DNA of 64,000 nucleotides from Pyxidicoccus caerfyrddinensis (GCF_010894405.1 NZ_JAAIYA010000003.1:620001-684000); one strand, 5' to 3'; counted from the first letter of the stretch, positions 25,922-34,627 are shown. Program-made: numbers and translations. Notes: generated by a model from the letters alone, not told the origin.

Positions 25922-26515
25922 CTACTCGGGCTCCACGGTGTAGTTGATGGAGCCTGGGGGCGCGGCCCGTGAGAGCGGGTAGATGGCGCGGAGGCCGACC
26001 TTGTAGTGGTACGCGACGAGGTGGGGCTCGCCTGCAATCGTGATGATGACCTGGCGGGGTGGCTCGGGCTGGCTGTCGACCCAGGTCTTGGCCTCTTCCA
26101 GGGTGTCGAACGTGGCCAATGGTGGGGGGAGCCCTCCGTCAATCATCTCTCGGAGGTAGTACTCCAGCGAGCGGCCCCGAGGCAGATGGCGGTGCTTGAG
26201 AGCGTCGTCGCAGAAGACGTGGTGGTATTCGCCATCAATCAGCACCTTGGCGCCGCCCGGTGGGTTGGGGTGGCTCTTGAGCCAGGCTTCGGCACGCTCC
26301 TTCGTGTCGAACGTCGCGATGACGAGGGGGGGCGCGTCGTCCTTGATGCTCTCGCGATAGGCCTCGAAGTCGTGGAACTGGCCGGACTGCGAGATGAAGT
26401 CGAGCGCGTCCATGGCCGTACTGAGGTACTCCTTGTCTTCCTCGGACGTGGACTCCTCCCAGAGCCGTCCCAGGAGGTTCTGGACGCGAGAAGGAAATAG
26501 CCAGTCCTTGCTCAC
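25922..26515 (-). CDS. Two-repeat protein coupled to Cys-rich lipoprotein, possible immunity protein
   Basis: The protein has 197 residues from a GTG at 26515. GGAGG lies seven bases before it, and the GTG overlaps the upstream lipoprotein stop by four bases (GTGA). Two related units are visible: 62-101 (PPLVIATFDTKERAEAWLKSHPNPP ... IDGEYHHV) and 131-169 (PPLATFDTLEEAKTWVDSQPEPP ... IAGEPHLV). No signal or membrane segment is seen. I recall many myxobacterial paralogues with the ATFDTxEEAxxWL pattern next to lipoprotein toxins. By position it would be the immunity partner; this is inference. It converges on the phytoene desaturase gene. Confidence 0.65.
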   Translation of the reverse strand: MSKDWLFPSRVQNLLGRLWEESTSEEDKEYLSTAMDALDFISQSGQFHDFEAYRESIKDDAPPLVIATFDTKERAEAWLKSHPNPPGGAKVLIDGEYHHVFCDDALKHRHLPRGRSLEYYLREMIDGGLPPPLATFDTLEEAKTWVDSQPEPPRQVIITIAGEPHLVAYHYKVGLRAIYPLSRAAPPGSINYTVEPE

Positions 26516-27150
26516 GGTGAGACCTCCGCCATCCAGGGCTCGGCGGCGGTCGCCGGCTCGGCCAGGAGTACGGCGGGCGCGAGGACGACGAGCCCCGCAC
26601 CGGCGGAGAGCACCACGAAGGCGACGCCCGCCACGACAACCACGCTTCCCACCAGGACCGCCTTGCGGTTGCGCTTCAGCCAGTCCACCGCGCTGTCGAT
26701 GGCCGCGAACTCCTGGGGCTTCAATCTCTGTAGCTCGATGCAGTCTTGATAGGGCTGCCTGCATTCCTTGTCACAGTGTTCCTTCTTCCCGCCCTTCTTT
26801 CGCCCGCCTGAGGTGATGTGCCCGTATCCCCGGGCGAGCGGGCGTGACATGCACTTGTCGAAGCACTCCCGGTTCTCCTCGTCGCAGTCCCGAGGACGGG
26901 CCACCACGGGCACGATGTTCCGGGGCCTATATCGCGAGCGAGACAGGGCCCTGTACTCAGCCAGGTTCACCTCTTCAGCGCGTTGCCAGGAATGGGTGAC
27001 GGTGCCGTCGGGTAGTTCCCGGATGAAGAGCACGAAGCGGGTGAGCTCGCTGGCATTGGCTGGAGCGACGTAACGTGTGGTGCCGCAGGCCCCGAGAAGG
27101 ACGCTGAGGAGTGTCGCCGTGACGCTTGTGGGCGTCGTGCTGCTTCGCAT
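26512..27150 (-). CDS. Cys-rich lipoprotein, SitA-like N-terminal region without a toxin domain
   Basis: The 212-residue protein begins with a lipoprotein signal (TATLLSVLLGAC, Cys 22). Six further cysteines (89, 96, 100, 126, 130, 137) sit in CDEENRECFDKC ... HCDKECRQPYQDC, pairs that could form disulfides. A long hydrophobic segment follows at 164-197, and the protein ends only 15 residues later. I recall longer myxobacterial lipoproteins sharing this SHxWQRAEEVNLxEY ... DSAVDWLKRNRKxVLVGSVVVVAGV plan, with a variable C-terminal toxin domain after the hydrophobic segment. Here that domain is missing, so it may be a truncated member or a delivery partner. The next gene overlaps by four bases. 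Confidence 0.62.
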   Translation of the reverse strand: MRSSTTPTSVTATLLSVLLGACGTTRYVAPANASELTRFVLFIRELPDGTVTHSWQRAEEVNLAEYRALSRSRYRPRNIVPVVARPRDCDEENRECFDKCMSRPLARGYGHITSGGRKKGGKKEHCDKECRQPYQDCIELQRLKPQEFAAIDSAVDWLKRNRKAVLVGSVVVVAGVAFVVLSAGAGLVVLAPAVLLAEPATAAEPWMAEVSP

Positions 27151-27301
27151 GAATGAGGGGCCGTTCCCGGTGGGGTTCGCCCCAGGCTAGCAGGCGCTCG
27201 GAACGGCGGGCTGATTGGCTGACGACCAGGCGACAGCCCGGTTGTATCGAGCGGGCAATGAGGGTGCGATGCTGACACCCTTCTCCAGAGGAGAAACACG
27301 C

Positions 27302-28150
27302 ATGCCCTTCTTCATCCCATTCGCGATGGGTGGCCTGGTGCTGACGGCGCTGGGGCTCGGCGTGAAGCGGGTCCTGGAGGAGGGTGAACCCCGGACGCCC
27401 GAGGAGGCGAGGGTGCGCGGCGCACGCGCGCGCCACCGCGAGGCCCTGGCGACCCTCAAGGCGGCCCGGCTGCGCGTGAGGGACGGTGTCACGGCCTGGG
27501 GTGAGCTCCAGTCGCGCGCGCACGCGGAGGGCGTGGTGCCCTTCCGCGCGCTATTGGAACGGCTGGAGCGCTGGGAGCAAGCGCGCGAGGACGATGTCCT
27601 CGAGCCCGGCGCGCGAGAGGCGCTGCGGGCTCTCCCCATGGAGCCACTGCCGCGCGCCGCGAGGCGGCCGTGGCCGCTGCTGGGCGCGGGCACGGAAGCG
27701 CCTCCCGCCCTGGAACCCGTGCTGACGTGGCTGGATCGTGGCTGGCTGGACGAGGACGCGCCGCCGGTGGTGGTGGACGGCGCATCGCTGTTCGAGGCCG
27801 CGGCACCCTGGGCCGCCACCATGCCGGGCACGGAGCCGGACGCACGGGTCCGCGCGCTGGACGAGGCCGCAGGCGCACTGTCTCAAGCGACGGTGTTCCT
27901 CGGAGCCCTGCACGCGAAGCTGGAAGCGCGAACGACACGGATGGCCGGGGTGTACGGCCGGGCCTCGGCGCAGCTCGCGTACCTGGACCCGGCCAGCTTC
28001 GAAGAGGGCGGCCCGGAGCCACGCGAGCGACTGCGGCGGCTGGCCGAGCTGATGGGCGAGGTGGCCGTGCTGCTCCGCGCGCCGGTGCTGACGCCGGACG
28101 GGCGGCTCGCGCCGGAACTGCCCGGCGACAAGACCGCGACTCAGGCGTAG
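27302..28150 (+). CDS. Hypothetical helical protein
   Basis: The 282-residue protein has one hydrophobic N-terminal segment (MPFFIPFAMGGLVLTALGLGVKRVL, about 3-22), then a mostly helical Ala/Arg/Glu-rich body. The ATG at 27302 is preceded by AGAGGAGA at good spacing. I do not recognise a family. It may be anchored by the N-terminal helix with the body in the cytoplasm. It diverges from the Cys-rich lipoprotein gene across 151 bases. Confidence 0.7.
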   Translation: MPFFIPFAMGGLVLTALGLGVKRVLEEGEPRTPEEARVRGARARHREALATLKAARLRVRDGVTAWGELQSRAHAEGVVPFRALLERLERWEQAREDDVLEPGAREALRALPMEPLPRAARRPWPLLGAGTEAPPALEPVLTWLDRGWLDEDAPPVVVDGASLFEAAAPWAATMPGTEPDARVRALDEAAGALSQATVFLGALHAKLEARTTRMAGVYGRASAQLAYLDPASFEEGGPEPRERLRRLAELMGEVAVLLRAPVLTPDGRLAPELPGDKTATQA

Positions 28151-28193
28151 CGCATCACCCGTCGCGACACTTGACGCCCTCCGCTGACGTCCG

Positions 28194-29024
28194 TCACCGC
28201 CCGAACATGAACCGCGAGCGCATGAACGCGATGTACTCCGGCTCGGACGTCTCGCGGCGCGCTTTGACGAGGGGCTCGATGTCCTTCGTGGCCACGTAGC
28301 GCAACTGGTCCGTGCCATCGGTGGCGGCGCGGAAGATGACCTCCGCGACTTCCTCCGACGTCGCCAGCCGTCCCGCCCGGAGCCCCGCGAAGACAGTCTC
28401 CGCGCCAGCGAGGAACTTCGCATAGTCCTCGGGCGGCGCGGCCCGGGACGCCTCCGCGCCGCTCCGCTTCCCGAAGTCGGTGCTGAGCACGCCGCCCGGC
28501 TCGACAATCTTCACGACGATGTTCTGCGAGGCCAGCTCGTAGGAGAGCGCCTCGGAGAACCCCTCCAGGGCGAACTTGCTCGCGCAGTACGCCGAGCTCA
28601 TGGGCAGCGCGAAGACGCCGGCCCCCGAGCTGATGTTGATGACGAGCCCGCTCCGCTGCTTCCGGAAGTGCGGCAGGACGGCCCGGGTGACGTCCATGAC
28701 GCCGAAGACGTTGACGTCGAACTGCTCCTGCAGCTTCTCGCGAGACAGGCTCTCGAAGACGCCGAACAGGCCGAAGCCGGCGTTGTTGACCAGCGCGTCG
28801 ATTCTTCCGAAGCGGGCGAGGCCCGCCGCGAGCGCCTGCTCGATGCTGCCGCGGTCCTGCACGTCGAGCCGCGTGACGAGCACGTTGTCCAGCCGGGCCA
28901 GCTCATCCCCCGCGTCGGGGGAGCGCATCGTCGCGATGACATTCCACCCTTCGCGGGCGAACAGGAGGGCGGCGGACCTGCCGAAGCCGGTCGAGGTGCC
29001 GGTGATGAGGACGGTCTTCTTCAT
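28194..29024 (-). CDS. Short-chain dehydrogenase/reductase
   Basis: This 276-residue classical SDR has the NAD(P)-binding TGTSTGFG (8-15), NNAG (about 85-88), catalytic Ser in NISSGAG and the YCASK active site. It reduces a carbonyl or oxidises an alcohol with NAD(P)(H). The substrate cannot be read. It is divergent from a LysR regulator gene with 113 bases between, the usual layout of a LysR-controlled target. Confidence 0.9.
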   Translation of the reverse strand: MKKTVLITGTSTGFGRSAALLFAREGWNVIATMRSPDAGDELARLDNVLVTRLDVQDRGSIEQALAAGLARFGRIDALVNNAGFGLFGVFESLSREKLQEQFDVNVFGVMDVTRAVLPHFRKQRSGLVINISSGAGVFALPMSSAYCASKFALEGFSEALSYELASQNIVVKIVEPGGVLSTDFGKRSGAEASRAAPPEDYAKFLAGAETVFAGLRAGRLATSEEVAEVIFRAATDGTDQLRYVATKDIEPLVKARRETSEPEYIAFMRSRFMFGR

Positions 29025-29088
29025 GGGGTGCGCTTCGCTTTCGTCGATGGGACTTCGTGACGGAAGCGAAGGTAGCGTCCACGAATTG

Positions 29089-29106
29089 TTGAGACTATCA
29101 GCTCAA
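29089..29106. promoter_or_regulatory. Inverted repeat, candidate LysR operator
   Basis: TTGAG (29089-29093) and CTCAA (29102-29106) form a dyad with an 8-base spacer in an AT-rich patch of the SDR/LysR intergenic region, 32 bases before the LysR start. LysR-type proteins bind interrupted dyads in such positions and repress themselves while controlling the divergent gene. Confidence 0.45.
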
Positions 29107-29137
29107 AGCAGGATGACTTGATGCAGGACTTCGAACA

Positions 29138-30049
29138 ATGCGCAAAGCCGGTCTCCTCGAACTGAATGCCGTCGTGGCGGTGGCGCAGCACCGGAGCTTC
29201 CGTGCGGCGGCAGCCGAGCTGGGCCTCTCCCCGTCGGCGCTGAGCCACGCCATCTCCACGCTGGAGCAGCGGATGGGCGTGCGGCTCTTCAACCGCACGA
29301 CGCGGAGCGTGGCCCTGTCGGAAGCGGGCGAGCGGTTCCTCTCTCTCGTCCGGCCGGCGCTCCGCGAGATTTCCGACGCCATGGAGGTCATCAACGAGTT
29401 CAAGGACAAGCCCACGGGCACGCTCCGCCTCAACACGTCCGAGGGCGCGGCGCGGCTCGTGGTGATGCCGCTGGTGACGGAGTTCCTCCGGCGCTACCCG
29501 GAGATGCAGGTCGAGCTCACCACCGAGGACCGGCTCATCGACATCGTCGCCGAGGGCTTCGACGCCGGGGTGCGGCTCGCGGAGGCGGTGCCCCAGGACA
29601 TGGTCGCCGTCCCGTGCAGTCCGAAGGTGAGCTTCGCCGTCGTCGGCGCTCCGCGCTACTTCAAGGGCCGCACGCCGCCGGCCACGCCGGGAGACCTCCT
29701 CGCCCACAACTGCATCCGCCATCGGAGGCGCAGCGGTGGCTACTTCCGGTGGGAGTTCGAGAAGCGCGGCAAGGAGGTCGTCGTCGACGTCAAAGGCTCG
29801 CTGGCGCTCGACAACGACACCCTCATGCTCCAGGCCGCGCTGAAGGGCACGGGGCTGGCGTACGTGAGCGACTGGGCCGCGGCCGCGGACGTCGCGGCGG
29901 GGCGGCTGGTCCGTGTGCTCGAGGACTGGACGCCGTCCTATCCCGGCCTCTGCCTCTACTACCCCGGCCACCGCCACGTACCGGCGGGCCTGAAGGCCTT
30001 CATCGGCATCATCCGCGAGGCCCGCTCCCGTCGCGCGGAAGCGGACTGA
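29138..30049 (+). CDS. LysR family transcriptional regulator
   Basis: The 303-residue regulator has an N-terminal winged helix-turn-helix (LNAVVAVAQHRSFRAAAAELGLSPSALSHAISTLEQRMGVRLFNRTTRSVALSEAGERFL) and a two-lobed effector domain (about 90-295). HVPAGLKAFIGI near the end is typical of the LysR subgroup that controls dehydrogenases or efflux genes. It is divergent from the SDR gene, its likely target. The effector is unknown. Confidence 0.92.
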   Translation: MRKAGLLELNAVVAVAQHRSFRAAAAELGLSPSALSHAISTLEQRMGVRLFNRTTRSVALSEAGERFLSLVRPALREISDAMEVINEFKDKPTGTLRLNTSEGAARLVVMPLVTEFLRRYPEMQVELTTEDRLIDIVAEGFDAGVRLAEAVPQDMVAVPCSPKVSFAVVGAPRYFKGRTPPATPGDLLAHNCIRHRRRSGGYFRWEFEKRGKEVVVDVKGSLALDNDTLMLQAALKGTGLAYVSDWAAAADVAAGRLVRVLEDWTPSYPGLCLYYPGHRHVPAGLKAFIGIIREARSRRAEAD

Positions 30050-30061
30050 GGGACTCGCGCT

Positions 30062-31837
30062 TCAGACGTACCGCTCCGCCAGTTGCGACACCTGCCCGGT
30101 GGCCTGGGTGACGGCGGTGGCGGCCTGCTGGGCGGTGTCCAGGTGGCGCAGCGTGTCCGTCGTCAGCTCGTCCAATTCGCGCACGGCGGCGAAGAGCTGG
30201 TCCACGCCCTGGTGTTGCTGGGCCACCGCCTCCGTAATCTGGCGCACCGCCGTCGCGGACTCCTGGGACAGCGCGGCCAGCTCGCGCAGCCGCTCGCCGC
30301 TGGTGCGCAGCGGGGCCAGCGCCGTCTCCACGCCCTCCGCGCCCCGGTCCGACATCGCCGTGGCCTGGTGCGTGGCGGTGGTCATGGTCTCCAGCATGCC
30401 GCGCACCTGGTTGGTGGCTTGAATCGACTGGTCCGCCAGGTCGCGCATCTGCCGCGCCACCACGCCAAAGCCCTTGCCGTGCTCGCCCGCGCGCGTGGCT
30501 TCAATCGCCGCGTTGATGGCGAGCATGTGCGACTGGTCCGCCAGCGCCTTCACCATCTCGGACACGCGGCCCACCTCACGGGCGCGCTGCTCCAAATCGA
30601 GCATCTGCTCGTGCAGGCCGGAGGCGATTTCGCGGATGGAGGCGAGCCCCTTCTCGGTGCCGGCCAGCGACTCCTCGCCCAGCTTGCCCACGGCGGCGGC
30701 GCGCTCGGCCACGCGGAGGATGCTGGTGGCGCGCGACGACGTGACGTGGGAGGCCTGCTGGATTTCCTGCGCGGTGGCGCGCGCCTGGTGCAGCGCCGCG
30801 GCCTGCCGTGACAGCGTCTGGTTCTGCTGGGTGCTGGCCTGTGACAGCCGGTGTCCGGCCACGGCCAGGTCCCCGGCGGAGGAGCGCAGCGAGCGCGGCA
30901 GCTCTTGGAGCCGCTGGTAGAGCTGCCATGTGTTGGCCGCGAGGTCCCCCAGCTCGTCCGAGGACACCCACTGCGGCGGCGCTGCGCGCCCGTCCACCAG
31001 CGCCTCCAGCGAGGCGCCCACCGCGCGCGAGCCCTTCGCCAGCCGGCGGGCCGCCCAGGCGGCGGTGATGATGGAGCCCAGCGCCGCGTAGCCGCCGAGC
31101 ATCACCAACGGCACCACCAGATCCTCCTGGAGCGGGCGGACGGTGGCCTTCACGCGCTCCGCCGCGACCAGGTCACCGCGGGCCTTCATGTCGGACGCGA
31201 GCGCGCCCAGCCCGCGCTCCAGCCGCAGGTTCAGCGTGACGATGCTGGTGAGGCAGGTGACGAGCAGCGCGGAGACGACGGTGGCCGGCAGCAGCCAGAG
31301 CTGGCGCGGCGCGAAGCCGTCACCCGCGGGCCTCGCGGTGGGCGCCTGCCGGTAGGCGTCCAGCACCGTGGGCATCATCACCCGCTCGAAGGCCATGAAC
31401 ATCAGCGGGCAGCTGAAGAGGCCCGCGCTGACCGCCACCGCCACGCCCACGAAGACCACCGAGGCCGGCCTGTCCAGCAGCACCGCCACCCCGCCGTTGA
31501 ACAGGATGCCGCCCACCGTCCACGACACCATCGCCTCGCCGAAGGCCAGCGTCGCGGGGATGCGGATCAGCCGCTGCACCCGGAGCGCGCCTTCCGAGCG
31601 CAGCGCGCGCCGCAGCAGCCACGGCGTCACCACCAGCGGCTGGGCCACCGCGCACAGCCCCAGCACCAGCGGGGTGATGACGCCCAGGAAGATGCGCAGC
31701 TCGCGCTCTCCCTCCAGCGCCAGCAGCTGCATGTCCACGTAGAGGGCCGGGGTGAAGGCCACGGTGGTGATGATGGACCGGAGCAGATACAGCCGCCGCA
31801 GCAGCGCGCCAGGGGTCGGGAGCGAGGTGGTCGACAT
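30062..31837 (-). CDS. Methyl-accepting chemotaxis protein with multi-pass membrane domain
   Basis: The 591-residue receptor has about six hydrophobic segments in residues 20-265 instead of a periplasmic ligand domain, a short HAMP-like segment (about 265-310) and a C-terminal signalling domain with tip ALADQSHMLAINAAIEATRAGEHGKGFGVVARQMRDLADQS. The multi-pass N-terminus suggests sensing of membrane state, energy or a hydrophobic ligand. It lies alone, not in a che operon, so its kinase is unlinked. It converges on the LysR gene with stops 12 bases apart. Confidence 0.88.
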   Translation of the reverse strand: MSTTSLPTPGALLRRLYLLRSIITTVAFTPALYVDMQLLALEGERELRIFLGVITPLVLGLCAVAQPLVVTPWLLRRALRSEGALRVQRLIRIPATLAFGEAMVSWTVGGILFNGGVAVLLDRPASVVFVGVAVAVSAGLFSCPLMFMAFERVMMPTVLDAYRQAPTARPAGDGFAPRQLWLLPATVVSALLVTCLTSIVTLNLRLERGLGALASDMKARGDLVAAERVKATVRPLQEDLVVPLVMLGGYAALGSIITAAWAARRLAKGSRAVGASLEALVDGRAAPPQWVSSDELGDLAANTWQLYQRLQELPRSLRSSAGDLAVAGHRLSQASTQQNQTLSRQAAALHQARATAQEIQQASHVTSSRATSILRVAERAAAVGKLGEESLAGTEKGLASIREIASGLHEQMLDLEQRAREVGRVSEMVKALADQSHMLAINAAIEATRAGEHGKGFGVVARQMRDLADQSIQATNQVRGMLETMTTATHQATAMSDRGAEGVETALAPLRTSGERLRELAALSQESATAVRQITEAVAQQHQGVDQLFAAVRELDELTTDTLRHLDTAQQAATAVTQATGQVSQLAERYV

Positions 31838-32147
31838 CGAAGCTGAGACTCCGGGGTGGCAGTGACCCCAGCGTGCGGTGCGAAACGCCCTGCGTCAATG
31901 TCCGGGTTTACTACCCGTTAGAGCTGTTTCTCTCGGAATCGCAGGGCAATGGGGGCGGCGGGCCCCGCGGCCATCTCATTCCCTGAGCTGAAATACAAAT
32001 TAAACATGAATTACCCGGCTGGTTCTGGAGTGCGCGCCGAGGGGATGGCTTGCTGCCGGCCGTGCTCCGGGAGGCGCCGCGACGAGCGGCCCGGAGCGCG
32101 CTGAACCCCGGGGCGCAGTGCCCCCCATTGAACAAAGGAAGGCATCC
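31838..32147. other. Intergenic region with AT-rich patch
   Basis: No gene is seen. It separates the divergent MCP and metzincin genes and must hold both promoters. A small dyad CGGGT-TTACT-ACCCG lies at 31903-31917. The stretch around 31985-32015 is strikingly AT-rich for this genome and is the likely promoter of the protease gene, giving a leader of over 100 bases. Confidence 0.45.
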
Positions 32148-33533
32148 ATGAAGCGGTCTTCGTACGAGGCCCCGCGCAACGCGCGTCTGCTGTGGGCGGC
32201 GGGCCTGGTGTCGCTGGGGCTGGTGGGCTGCGGTGAGGCGCTGGACGCGTCCGCGTCCGAGCGTCCCGAGTCGGTGCTCACCTATGAGGAGTTCCGCGCG
32301 CAGGCGTGGCGCGAGCCGGACTCGGACATCTACATCGTCGACGGTGACACGCCGGTGGTGGGCGAAGAGGGGCTGAGTGAGCTGTACCAGGACTACGTCC
32401 GGGACGCGCAGGGCGGCTCGGAGCCGGGCACGGAGCGCGCGCCGCTCATCGTCAACCGCGTCAACAACGCGGACGACCGCTGGGACTACCGGCGCCAGCG
32501 CAACGTCACGTACTGCGTGAGCACGGCCTTCGGCTCCAACTACAACACGGTGGTGCAGGCCATGGCACAGGCCACGGCCGCGTGGCAGCAGGTCAACGTG
32601 CGCTTCCAGCACCGGGGCGATCAGGACGGCGCCTGCAACGCCACCAACAACAATGTCATCTTCGACGTGCGTCCCGTGAGTGGCCAGCCGTACCTCGCGC
32701 GCGCCTTCTTCCCCGCCCAGGCCCGCGCCACCCGCAACGTGCTCATCGACGCGACGTCCTTCGGCAACAACGCGCCGTGGACGCTCACCGGCATCCTCCG
32801 TCATGAGCTGGGGCACACGCTCGGCTTCCGTCACGAGCACACCCGGCCCGAGGCGCGCACCTGCTTCGAGGACAACAACTGGCGCGCGCTGACGGCGTAT
32901 GACGCCGCCTCGGTGATGCACTACCCGCAGTGCAATGGCTCCAACCGCGGGGACCTGAACCTCACCGGCGCGGACGTGAATGGCGCGTACTCACTCTACG
33001 GCCCGCTCGCGGACCGGGACGTCGACGTCGCGTTCTACCTCCTCAACCACTACGACCTCACCAACGCCTTCGGCGCCACGGGCTGGGACGCGGCGCGCAA
33101 CCACTGGCTGGGCGCGGGCATCCCCGAGGGGCGGCGCGGCGCGTCCCACTTCGACGTGCGCTTCTACCTGGCCACCTACGGTGACCTCCAGGCGGCGTTC
33201 GGCCCGACGAACTGGGCGGCGGCGAGAGACCACTGGCTCAACGCGGGCATCTCCGAGGGCCGCCGCGGCTCGCTGGAGTTCGACGTGGGCTACTACCTGG
33301 CCGCCAACCCGGACCTCGCGGCGGCGTTCGGCACCAACTACGCCGCGGCGTTGGACCACTGGCGCACCGCGGGCCTCTACGAGGGCCGCCGCGCCTCCGC
33401 GGACTTCGACGTGCAGTACTACCTGGCCACCAACCCGGACGTGGCGGCGGCCTGGGGCGCGACCAACTACCCGGCTGCGCTGGAGCACTGGATTTTCGCC
33501 GGCCGCGCGGAAGGCCGTCGCGGCGCACCCTGA
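32148..33533 (+). CDS. Metzincin lipoprotein protease with four C-terminal repeats
   Basis: The protein has 461 residues. The N-terminus is a lipoprotein signal (LLWAAGLVSLGLVGCGE). The catalytic zinc motif HELGHTLGFRHEH lies at 219-231 (H219, E220, H223, H229) with a Met-turn at M257 (SVMHYPQ), as in metzincin proteases (M12/M57-like). After residue 288 there are four tandem units of about 43 residues with the pattern FDVxFYLxxxxDLxxAFG..NWxAAxxHWLxAGIxEGRRG. Such repeats occur at the ends of secreted bacterial proteins and may bind surfaces or matrix. The start ATG 32148 has AGGAAGG upstream. Probably an extracellular, surface-anchored enzyme. Confidence 0.88.
   Translation: MKRSSYEAPRNARLLWAAGLVSLGLVGCGEALDASASERPESVLTYEEFRAQAWREPDSDIYIVDGDTPVVGEEGLSELYQDYVRDAQGGSEPGTERAPLIVNRVNNADDRWDYRRQRNVTYCVSTAFGSNYNTVVQAMAQATAAWQQVNVRFQHRGDQDGACNATNNNVIFDVRPVSGQPYLARAFFPAQARATRNVLIDATSFGNNAPWTLTGILRHELGHTLGFRHEHTRPEARTCFEDNNWRALTAYDAASVMHYPQCNGSNRGDLNLTGADVNGAYSLYGPLADRDVDVAFYLLNHYDLTNAFGATGWDAARNHWLGAGIPEGRRGASHFDVRFYLATYGDLQAAFGPTNWAAARDHWLNAGISEGRRGSLEFDVGYYLAANPDLAAAFGTNYAAALDHWRTAGLYEGRRASADFDVQYYLATNPDVAAAWGATNYPAALEHWIFAGRAEGRRGAP
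33013..33530 (+). repeat. Four tandem ~129-bp coding repeats
   Basis: The 3' part of the metzincin gene carries four in-frame units starting near 33019, 33150, 33280 and 33406, each beginning with a DVxFYL-type codon run and ending in EGRRG. The units diverge enough in DNA that they look old rather than recently amplified. Confidence 0.75.
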
Positions 33534-33550
33534 CGTCCCACGCCCGGCAG

Positions 33551-33577
33551 GCAGGCGTGCGGGCCACCGTCGCCTGC
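33551..33577 (+). terminator. Stem-loop after metzincin gene
   Basis: GCAGGCG (33551-33557) pairs perfectly with CGCCTGC (33571-33577), 18 bases after the protease stop. No T-run follows. Confidence 0.4.
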
Positions 33578-33638
33578 ACGCCGCCGCCCGGGTGCTCACT
33601 TTTCTGGAGCTGATGGCTTGAGCGAAAGGAGCCCGGAC

Positions 33639-33830
33639 ATGGGTGAGTGGACCGACAAGGCCAAGGGTCGCATCAAGGAAACCGCGGGTGTTGCCACTGG
33701 CGACCGTGAGCTGGAGGCCGAGGGCAAGAAGGACACGGCCAAGGGTGAAATCAAGGGCAAGGTCGAGGACGCGAAGCGCGTCATCAAGGATGCGCTGGAC
33801 CCCGACAAGCCGCGCAGGGACGAGCCGTAG
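33639..33830 (+). CDS. CsbD family stress protein
   Basis: This 63-residue hydrophilic protein reads MGEWTDKAKGRIKETAGVATGDRELEAEGKKDTAKGEIKGKVEDAKRVIKD, the classic CsbD pattern. CsbD proteins are small, soluble, general-stress proteins of unknown mechanism. The ATG at 33639 has AAGGAG at good spacing; an upstream in-frame ATG at 33618 is less likely. A strong stem-loop follows at 33872-33904. Confidence 0.9.
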   Translation: MGEWTDKAKGRIKETAGVATGDRELEAEGKKDTAKGEIKGKVEDAKRVIKDALDPDKPRRDEP

Positions 33831-33871
33831 TCGCCTGCCGCATTGAAACCGAAGTGTGTTTGGTGTTGGTG

Positions 33872-33904
33872 CGGGCCGCGGGGAGGACTTCCTCCCGCGG
33901 CCCG
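33872..33904. terminator. Strong bidirectional stem-loop
   Basis: A 14-bp stem with one bulged G (arms 33872-33886 and 33891-33904, loop ACTT) lies between the CsbD stop and the stop of the small frame at 33914-34072. It sits 42 bases after the first and 10 bases after the second, so it can end both convergent transcripts. The T-content after it is weak on both sides. Confidence 0.6.
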
Positions 33905-33913
33905 TGTCGCATT

Positions 33914-34072
33914 CTAACGCTTGGTCACCGGCGGGCAGGCCACCTCGAGAAACGTGGTGGACTTCCCGCTGAGCATGACCCACAGACAACGCAGAACGCA
34001 GCTGGCACCGAACTCCCGGTAGATGAGCCCCAGGTTGGCGACCACCTCTCGTCCGGTGATGACCCCGCGCAT
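33914..34072 (-). CDS. Small 52-residue hypothetical protein
   Basis: The protein begins MRGVITGREVVANLGLIYREFG and has CVLRCLWVML and a VACPPVTKR ending. The codon third positions are about 80% G/C, close to real genes here. A G-rich stretch lies upstream of the ATG, and a strong hairpin follows 10 bases after the stop. I have a vague recollection of similar short proteins in myxobacteria. The longer frame from 34369 is unlikely. Function unknown. Confidence 0.45.
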   Translation of the reverse strand: MRGVITGREVVANLGLIYREFGASCVLRCLWVMLSGKSTTFLEVACPPVTKR

Positions 34073-34627
34073 TGGTACGACCCCCTTCTTCCTCTTCCCG
34101 TCCGACCCGCCGCCCACTGCACCGAGCGCCGCCGCCGCACCTCTTCTGCAAACCTTCGGCCGTGCTTCGTGTGGCCGTCCGGAGTCGCTCTGTCGCCCTT
34201 CGGACGTGCCAAGCACGCCAACCGCCGTTCGCCGATGCACGGCCAGCTGCGCCCAGGTGTGATACGCGCGCCCCGGCGCTGGAGATTTTTCAGGGTGCCC
34301 GTCCACAGCAAGACGCACGTGGCAGACCCGCGGTGAATCTCCGCGTCGCGCGCGGACGCATCGCGCCACGTTTCAGGGCGTGTCGGAAACTGTTCCCGTG
34401 ACGCGTGGGGCCAACCTGCCCGGCCGCGCTGTCACCGACTCGGCGGGCCTCGTGGCACATCCGCCCGGCCGCCTGAATCTTCTGCCCACGGGGCCCTTCA
34501 TGTCAGGGGTGCGGCGGCTGCTCGTGGAGCGGCGGCCCGCCCGAGGCCTCCCTCCGCGAGAACCGTTGTCACCCACGCGGGAGCGCGGACACTAAACAAT
34601 TGAGGAAGGCGGAAGGAGGGACGTGAG
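34073..34627. other. Intergenic region upstream of stress-protein gene
   Basis: About 555 bases without a gene I can support. A 71-codon frame at 34380-34595 (+) was considered and not accepted. The last 40 bases before the USP gene are AT-richer (around ACTAAACAATTGAGG) and hold its ribosome site. Confidence 0.4.

Noticed and set aside
26516..26764. N-terminal extension of the two-repeat protein
   Set aside because: It overlaps the lipoprotein gene out of frame and is Arg/Gly-rich; the GTG at 26515 with GGAGG is the better start.
34380..34595. 71-codon frame starting at a GTG upstream of the USP gene
   Set aside because: Third-position G/C is lower than real genes here, no ribosome site and no recognisable sequence.
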